This document shows positions 58,337 through 64,000 of a stretch of DNA of 64,000 bases, piece by piece. Location: the NCBI GenBank assembly GCA_025331565.1, contig JAFREQ010000012.1, positions 13,692,501 through 13,756,500 on the forward strand. The letters run 5' to 3'. How positions within the stretch are numbered: position 1 is the stretch's first letter; the number at the start of each line of letters is the position of its first letter. The notes under the pieces are model-generated. The model did no database searches and was not told the DNA's origin. It worked only from the letters and a program-made list of their open reading frames with translations. The stretch comes from Holacanthus passer. Taxonomy: Eukaryota > Chordata > Actinopteri > Pomacanthidae. The translations under genes and the position numbers were made by a program.

Positions 58337-60378
58337 TGTCCCCCTGAAAAACACCCCCCGCTGTCTGTGTTGAGCTTTGAACACAGCCCTCTCCTCATAT
58401 CTGACCCTCGCCACTTCCTCCCCGTCAAACACAGGCTGTGGGTTTAAAGCTGCTCTTTGGCACAGATCTAGGATCAAACCTGGATCCGTTTTTGGCTTAA
58501 AAAAGCTTTTTGCCTCAGAGCAACTTTGCCACCAAGGTCGCCAAGCCCTCTCTCGCCTTTAGGTCTTCGTTGCCTGATGAGGGGCCGTGTTGACCAGTCC
58601 ATGTGTGTGAGGGAGTGCCGCAGGGCAGGTAACTGGGGATCGGCTGAGACCGGGGCTGCTAGGTGACGCGTTCAGACACTTCTCACGACTCAGTGTGTGT
58701 TGAGACGTTGGAAGTTGGAGGTAGAGGTGTGCATGTGATCAAACTGGCCAGATTCTCTGTGAGTTCGGAGGAAATGGAAGCAGAGCTGCGTCACGCTGCT
58801 GCGTTTCTGACCAGGCACTTTTTTGTGAACCTCAGGGTTCGAGGGACCGGGTGTAAAGTGTAGGTCTCTGTGGTGGGGATACCCCCTTAGCGAATGATAC
58901 CAAAGTCAATGCCCCGCCACGGGATTCAGCACAACATAGACGCTCCCTTAAACCCTGATGTCCACCTGAGTGTTCAGAAGCTCCATTTTCCTCTTATATG
59001 CCAGCAAATTCATTAGAACTTCTCTCCCCACACAATGACATGGTCTCTACAGGCAGACTCAGAGATGTACTTTTACAACCTTGAAAGAATATCTTAACTT
59101 TTTGGGATGTACAGTTATTCATTTACTTGTCCAGGGTCAGATGAGAGGATTGACACCACCCTCACGTCTTTAAGGGCAATATGAATCTACAGTCGGCAGC
59201 CTCCAGGAAGTCTTTGTGGCTGGCCAGGAAATAGTTCCAGCATTTGACTCCCCATACAGCCACAAACTGTGGTTTTTACACTTAAGATTTTTGTACGATG
59301 TAAACAAACTATGTAACATCTAAATTACTGAGCTTTAGAGGTGCTGGTAAGTGGATTTTGTTACCTGGACACGTGACTGAATCTTCCATATTCAAACTAA
59401 ACTAACTCTACCAAATCAGTAGCTTTTAGCTGTGGAGCGCCTCTCACTGGTGACTGAGAGCACTGTTTTTAGGTCGGTCTTGATTCACATTACTGCCTGG
59501 TTTAAGGCTTACTGAAAGACACAGAAATGATCTGTTGCAAAGAAGTGTCTAACCTTATTTTGTACTGAACTGAAAGTAACAACTTTGACCAGCAACAGAC
59601 TGAACTTAGTGCTGAAATGAACAGTGTCATGAATGGTGATTAGATATGTCCTAAGTGAATTTAAACTGATGATGTGTGATGATGCATTCACTTAGAAAAA
59701 CAGTCAGTGACGACGAACCTTTGAAGTGAACTGAAGGAAACTGTTTGAGTCAGCAAAGTGATTCATAATTTCCAGCTCATCCAGACACAGCCAGGCTACT
59801 GTTTCACCCCGTTCCCAGTCTTTATGCAAAGCTAATCTAGGCTCTCCTGGCTGTAGCTTTACATTTACCATGCAGATAAATTTAAAAGAGCAATATCAAT
59901 CTTCTCATCTAACACTTGACAAGAAAGTGAATAAGTGTATTTCCCAAAATGTTGAACTATTTCTCTGAAATGCAAGAATCAGTGTGACTCTGGACATGAT
60001 GGCACGAGAGATGTAATTGTTGGAGAACGAGAGATGAACAGAGCCAGGAAAACAAAAAGAAAAACAAGCTGCTACTTCTTCCTCCACCCACTCTCATCCA
60101 CACATAAATGCTCTTCCTCTCTTTCATCCCTTTCTTCTCTCTCTTCTACAATACAGCTTTAGTCCAAAGGTTTCTCCAGCTACACAGCAAAGTGAGTCAG
60201 ATGTTAAAGAATAAAACCAAAGAGTTCTAACTTGACCTTCTCTTCAACATAAAGCCTCCACTGCATCCTTCACCTCTCTCTCTCTATCCATCCCTCCCTG
60301 TCTGCTCTCCTTTAACTCCTCTGTCACCTAGCGAGCCGGTCTTTGAAGCATTAACCTCAGCTATCCAAAGGGGAATAA

Positions 60379-60530
60379 TAATAATGATAATAATGATGAT
60401 AATTAAGATGATGATGATGATGAAATGTATATTTTTAAGTATTTGTCATTGGAAAAATAATCTTAAGCTTCTCATAATTATGATGATCATGACGACGACG
60501 ACGATGATGATGATGATGATGATAATGAAG
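60379..60530. repeat. Two (GAT/GAC/AAT)n trinucleotide tracts
   Basis: AATAATAATGATAATAATGA to 60425 and GACGACGACGATGATGATGA to about 60530, separated by 55 bp of AT-rich DNA, in the probable 3' UTR. Confidence 0.85.
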
Positions 60531-61071
60531 TTTCTCTTGGTATCTTTGTAGCTGTTCTGATCCTTCTTAAGTTCTTGTCCTTTCTGCTTGTGCTGCCAGA
60601 GAGTACTGCTTAACTCCCATCAGCCCTCCCTCATTCTCCCCCCCTCCCCGTTTCATTTGGTTTACCCGATGTTTGGTCCTAACATCTACCTGTCTGACCT
60701 TTACCCCTGGATGTTTGTCTATGTCTGTGTGTGTGTGTGTGTGAAAGAGCTGTCAAACATTGACGAGGGGAAGTTTTGAGATTTTCTCTGGAAAGTGGTT
60801 TCTTGTTGTTAACTGTTAAAAGAGGGGAGGGCTTCAGCCTATTACATTTCCACCTGTGAGGGAGCATGTGTGTGCGTGAAAGGGTGGGGTTGCTGGAAAG
60901 TGGGACGGGCGTGGTTCGCTACAGCAGTTTGCAAAAAAGACAAAAAGATTCCTTGTTCTTTGGACGACCACAAGCCCCCACACACAGCGCGTACTGTCAA
61001 CTGTAACGCACTGTTTGCCAACTTCCTAATACTTTAATTCTCCCTGTCACGACAGTCAGCCTGTTTCCTTA

Positions 61072-61072
<1 letters not shown>

Positions 61073-61106
<34 letters not shown>

Positions 61107-61108
61107 CA
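61073..61108. repeat. (TG)n(CG)n tract near the transcript end
   Basis: TG run followed by CGCGCGC, a composition prone to left-handed DNA, about 260 bp before the preferred poly(A) signal. Confidence 0.9.
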
Positions 61109-61363
61109 GGTATGGTTGTATTGTATTGTTATATCACTCCTCCCTTTGTGTCTTCCATCCTGTGAGCAGCCCCCCTCCCACCCCCTAAATCCCCATTTCC
61201 CTTTCTGTCTCCCCCCTTCTTCTCCCTTGTGGTAGCAAGTTAGCCTTTTAGTGTATTTATCTTGAAAACCCAAAAAAAAAGAAGAAAAATAACTCTACTT
61301 GTTCATTGTACAGTGTTGTTCATTTTAAGTCATTTTTGTAACTGAAAGTGTTTCATTCATCCA

Positions 61364-61369
61364 AATAAA
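61364..61369 (+). terminator. Candidate distal poly(A) signal AATAAA
   Basis: A canonical hexamer in CATCCAAATAAAACAGG, preceded by a T-rich stretch with TTTTAAGTC and TTTTTGTAAC and followed within about 50 nt by TG/T-rich sequence. It is the most typical cleavage-site context downstream of the stop codon. Competing hexamers are at 55419, 55663 and 55903. Confidence 0.45.
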
Positions 61370-62644
61370 ACAGGAGACAAAAACTGTACAGATGATCCTC
61401 CCCCTGCCTCTTGTCTCTGTTTCTTAGTCTCTTTCGTTATTCTGTATATCTATTTTCATCTTGGACCTCAGGTTTCGCTTGGTCTAAGAAACCTCATCTG
61501 CAAAACAGGAAATGTGCTTCAGCTTGTCATGTTGGGTTTTGACCACAGGAGGGCGCTGTTAGACTTCATATCTTCCCCAGCAGAGGCCACATCAGCTGCC
61601 ACTCAGGGCTGATACTTGTGTTGCTTGTTGACCCTCTCAGTTAAGGAGGACCACCAGCGTCAAGGACATATATCTAATAATATTATATCTAAATGGACGA
61701 TAAGAACAGGAATTAATGAAAGACTTTTAACAATAAAGGTTTTAAAAAGAAAAATGAATTCACAGACTGAATTATAATACAGCTTTTAGACAGACAGATT
61801 TGAAAGGGCAACTCTGTTTCCCATTTGCATTTCCATTTTATGTTATTTAATAAATTTCTTAATAATTTAGTGAAGATTTATATATTCATCATTTTTTTAA
61901 TATTCATTTTATTGCTCATTTGATCAAATTCAATTAAATACTTGATTTGTAAAAGTGCATTTGAATTTATAAATTTCTGTTTTCATTGTCCAATTGGATA
62001 ACAATCTATAACTATTTCCATCATACTTGTGCTCCTCTATATTCTAATCACCATCAAGAATTCGAAAGCTCTGATGGAAATGGTTGAAATAATTGGGACA
62101 ATCTGGGTCACATCGACTCAACAATGAGTTAACTTTACCCATGAGTAGAAAACCATTGAGGTCACAATCAAACTGCTGTTTTGACCAAGCATAAGTATTA
62201 TTTTCTTATATTACTGTTGGCTTGTTTATGTCATGTCTAGTTCATACCTATATCTTGTTTTTGCAGTTACTCATCTCTCTCTCCCCCATCTCCCGCCCCT
62301 GATTACCTGCTCTGCCCTAATGTGCTGCACCTGTGTCTTCTTTATCCCGCCCCTGTGTGTATTTATTGTCTGTCTCCTCTTCCTCCTGTGCCAGATCATC
62401 TTTGTCCCTTGTGTCGAGCGATCCAGCTTTTCTTTGTGTGAATTCTCCAGTGATTTTTGACCATTTCTAGCCAGGCTCTTGTTTTTTGCCTCGGCCTTTT
62501 CCTTGTCGGATGTGTCTGTCTGTCTGACTGACTGTCACCTGTGCACCGAACCTCTTTTTGATCCAGTATAGATTTTTGTCCTGTGTGTGTCAAGTCCTAC
62601 TGTTTCCCAGTCGTTACACTTTACCCCATGTGGTATGGAGCCAA

Positions 62645-62945
62645 AAAAATGAATCGATTAGTCGGTCAACAGCAAAGTAATCCAACTGTTTTTGTAATCA
62701 ATTCACCATGTACGTCAATGTTCAAGCAAAAAAAAAGCAAACTATTTGATGAATTGAGCTTCCAAAATGTGAGAATTTGTCATTTTTCTTTGACTTTCCT
62801 TGAGTTCTAGCAAACAAATTTTCTTTGGGGTTTGTACTGTTGGTCAGACAAAACAAGACAACTGAGTTTTCTGATGACAGATCAAACCATTAGTCGATTA
62901 ATCAGAAAAATAATCAAACATTTGTTACCAACTGTTCTAATCTAC
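62645..62945 (-). mobile_element. Degenerate MITE copy, opposite orientation
   Basis: Starts with AATGAATCGATTAGTCGGTC, the reverse complement of the family's 3' end. TTGGTCAGACAAAACAAGAC and GATTAATCAGAAAAATAATC follow in reverse order. Confidence 0.65.
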
Positions 62946-63054
62946 TTCCTTGCATTTTTAATGTCATAAACACATGTTGTACATTACATTTATCACAGTT
63001 TTAAGGTTAGACTTGAACTTGTTGCACCAATAATTTTTTCCACTTATCACATTA

Positions 63055-63152
63055 TCATTTGGTCATTTTGTCTGATCAAAACTCAAAGATATTCAGTCTC
63101 CAATCATGCAAGACCAGGGAAAGTCACAAAATCTCTCACTTCAGGAGTTGAG
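63055..63152 (+). mobile_element. Partial MITE relic
   Basis: Contains TTTTGTCTGATCAAAACTCA, AAGATATTCAGTCTCC and TCACTTCAGGAGTTGAGATC, the central landmarks of the same family. The ends are missing. Confidence 0.5.
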
Positions 63153-64000
63153 ATCCCGTGGTACATCCTGTGTCCCCACACCCTGGAAATAAGTTCTCAC
63201 CCGGCAGACTTGTTGGGGGGGGGGAGAAGAGGAGTCAGATCAGCTTCATCTCCTCCCTCCATTTATTTACATCTCTCTGAGTCAGGGGACATCTGCTAAT
63301 TGACAAACAGCATCTCATACGTTTGGCCTTCTCCTCTCAACCAGAAGTGTCTGTGTTCATCCCTGTGTCTGACTGTTTCGTCGTCTCCCCCTCCTCCTCC
63401 TCCTCCTCCTGCGGCTCATCGCCCTCCCTCTCTTGTTAACTGCCTCTCCTTCAGTCTGTCTCCCTCTCCCTCTCTCCTGCCCCCCCTGCTGTGTGGCACA
63501 GTAGGTGGATGATTAGGTAGGATGCTGGAGTGTGTAAGTGTGACAGCTTTCAGACACCCACCTCCGAGTTGAGTCACGGACGGCAGTGGTGAGCATGTGA
63601 TCCTATCACCAGGGTGACTCGGGTAGATCTGCGTTGCTGTGTTGTCGCATCGATATGTAGCATTTCTTCTTTTCCAAAATGTAGCCATTTTGGAGATATA
63701 TCTGTTGTTCATGTTGATATATTTTATGTTACAATATCATCTGAAGTGCATCTCAGAGGGAATTATGCATTTCACTTCATTACATTTATTTAATAACAAC
63801 ACTTACTACCCAACAGTATACATAATTAAAATTAGGTCCACCTTAACCCACTGCAACAACAAAATAAAAATGACAAATTAATGCATCACTGTTTAATGAT
63901 CCACTAATGTAACACTCATCATGGTCATGATGAGTACTTTTAGTGTTGATACTTCAAGTACATTTAGCTGTTAGTACAACTCTGATTTAAACGAGTTGGG

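Larger units (their letters stand above)
53864..61389 (+). other. pou2f2: Probable long 3' UTR of pou2f2
   Basis: About 7.5 kb without a credible coding exon follows the stop. It includes a (CA)n tract (54608-54637), a Pumilio-type TGTAAATA (54558-54565), AT-rich ATTTA-containing runs (about 54900-54960 and 57200-57290), A-rich stretches (55895-55980), and GAT-type repeats (60379-60530). Candidate poly(A) signals AATAAA occur at 55419, 55663, 55903 and 61364. The last lies in a T-rich context with an AT-poor drop-off after it and is my preferred end. Where the transcript really ends is inferred; shorter alternatives are possible. Confidence 0.45.
61390..64000. other. Downstream non-coding region
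   Basis: No coding exon recognised. It holds a perfect octamer at 61823-61830, an AT-rich stretch (61670-62230), two relics of the 9277-type MITE (62645-62945 and about 63055-63152), a (CCT)n tract near 63385-63410, and a CTCF-like motif at 61543-61556. Confidence 0.6.

Overview
This window is vertebrate nuclear DNA, most likely from a ray-finned (teleost) fish. It has large introns bounded by GT-AG splice sites, very many (CA/TG)n and (CT/GA)n microsatellites, and several degenerate interspersed repeats of types common in teleosts. No bacterial-style gene organisation is present. The species cannot be named from the sequence.

The only gene I can support is a plus-strand POU class 2 homeobox gene, best assigned to pou2f2 (Oct-2). 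I assembled it exon by exon: every junction has an AG acceptor and a GT donor and keeps one reading frame to a TGA stop at 53861-53863. There are two alternative first coding exons, 1a at 16869-16968 in a CpG-rich block and 1b at 39930-39984. Both end in the same phase and fit the shared second exon at 44839. The full-length products are 743 aa (from 1a) and 728 aa (from 1b). The protein has an Oct-2-type N-terminus, a Gln/Ala-rich exon resembling Oct-1, a POU-specific domain, a linker, a POU homeodomain, and a Ser/Thr/Pro-rich C-terminus that ends like the long Oct-1/Oct-2 forms.

Layout: 1-16.7 kb is upstream non-coding DNA with microsatellites, one recognisable MITE (9277-9592) and several dense unique blocks that look like candidate regulatory elements. 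16-17.4 kb is a CpG-rich promoter-like region with exon 1a. 17-39.9 kb is a very long first intron with microsatellites, purine/pyrimidine tracts and two teleost repeat fragments. 39.9 kb is exon 1b, followed by a 4.9 kb intron. 44.8-53.9 kb is the compact body of the gene, with 15 shared exons. 53.9-61.4 kb is a probable very long 3' UTR with a good AATAAA signal at 61364. 61.4-64 kb is downstream non-coding DNA with more MITE relics.

The strongest unexplained signal is in the gene's own introns. Perfect octamer sites (the motif Oct-2 binds) cluster just around the first shared exons, including two in inverted orientation 20 bp apart at 46165-46192. This suggests auto- or cross-regulation by POU2 factors. 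Other points worth following are a cassette exon whose splice donor contains an in-frame stop codon, a (TG)n tract directly against the next acceptor, a direct repeat flanking the terminal exon, and a Thr at the homeodomain position that usually distinguishes Oct-1 (Glu) from Oct-2 (Ala).
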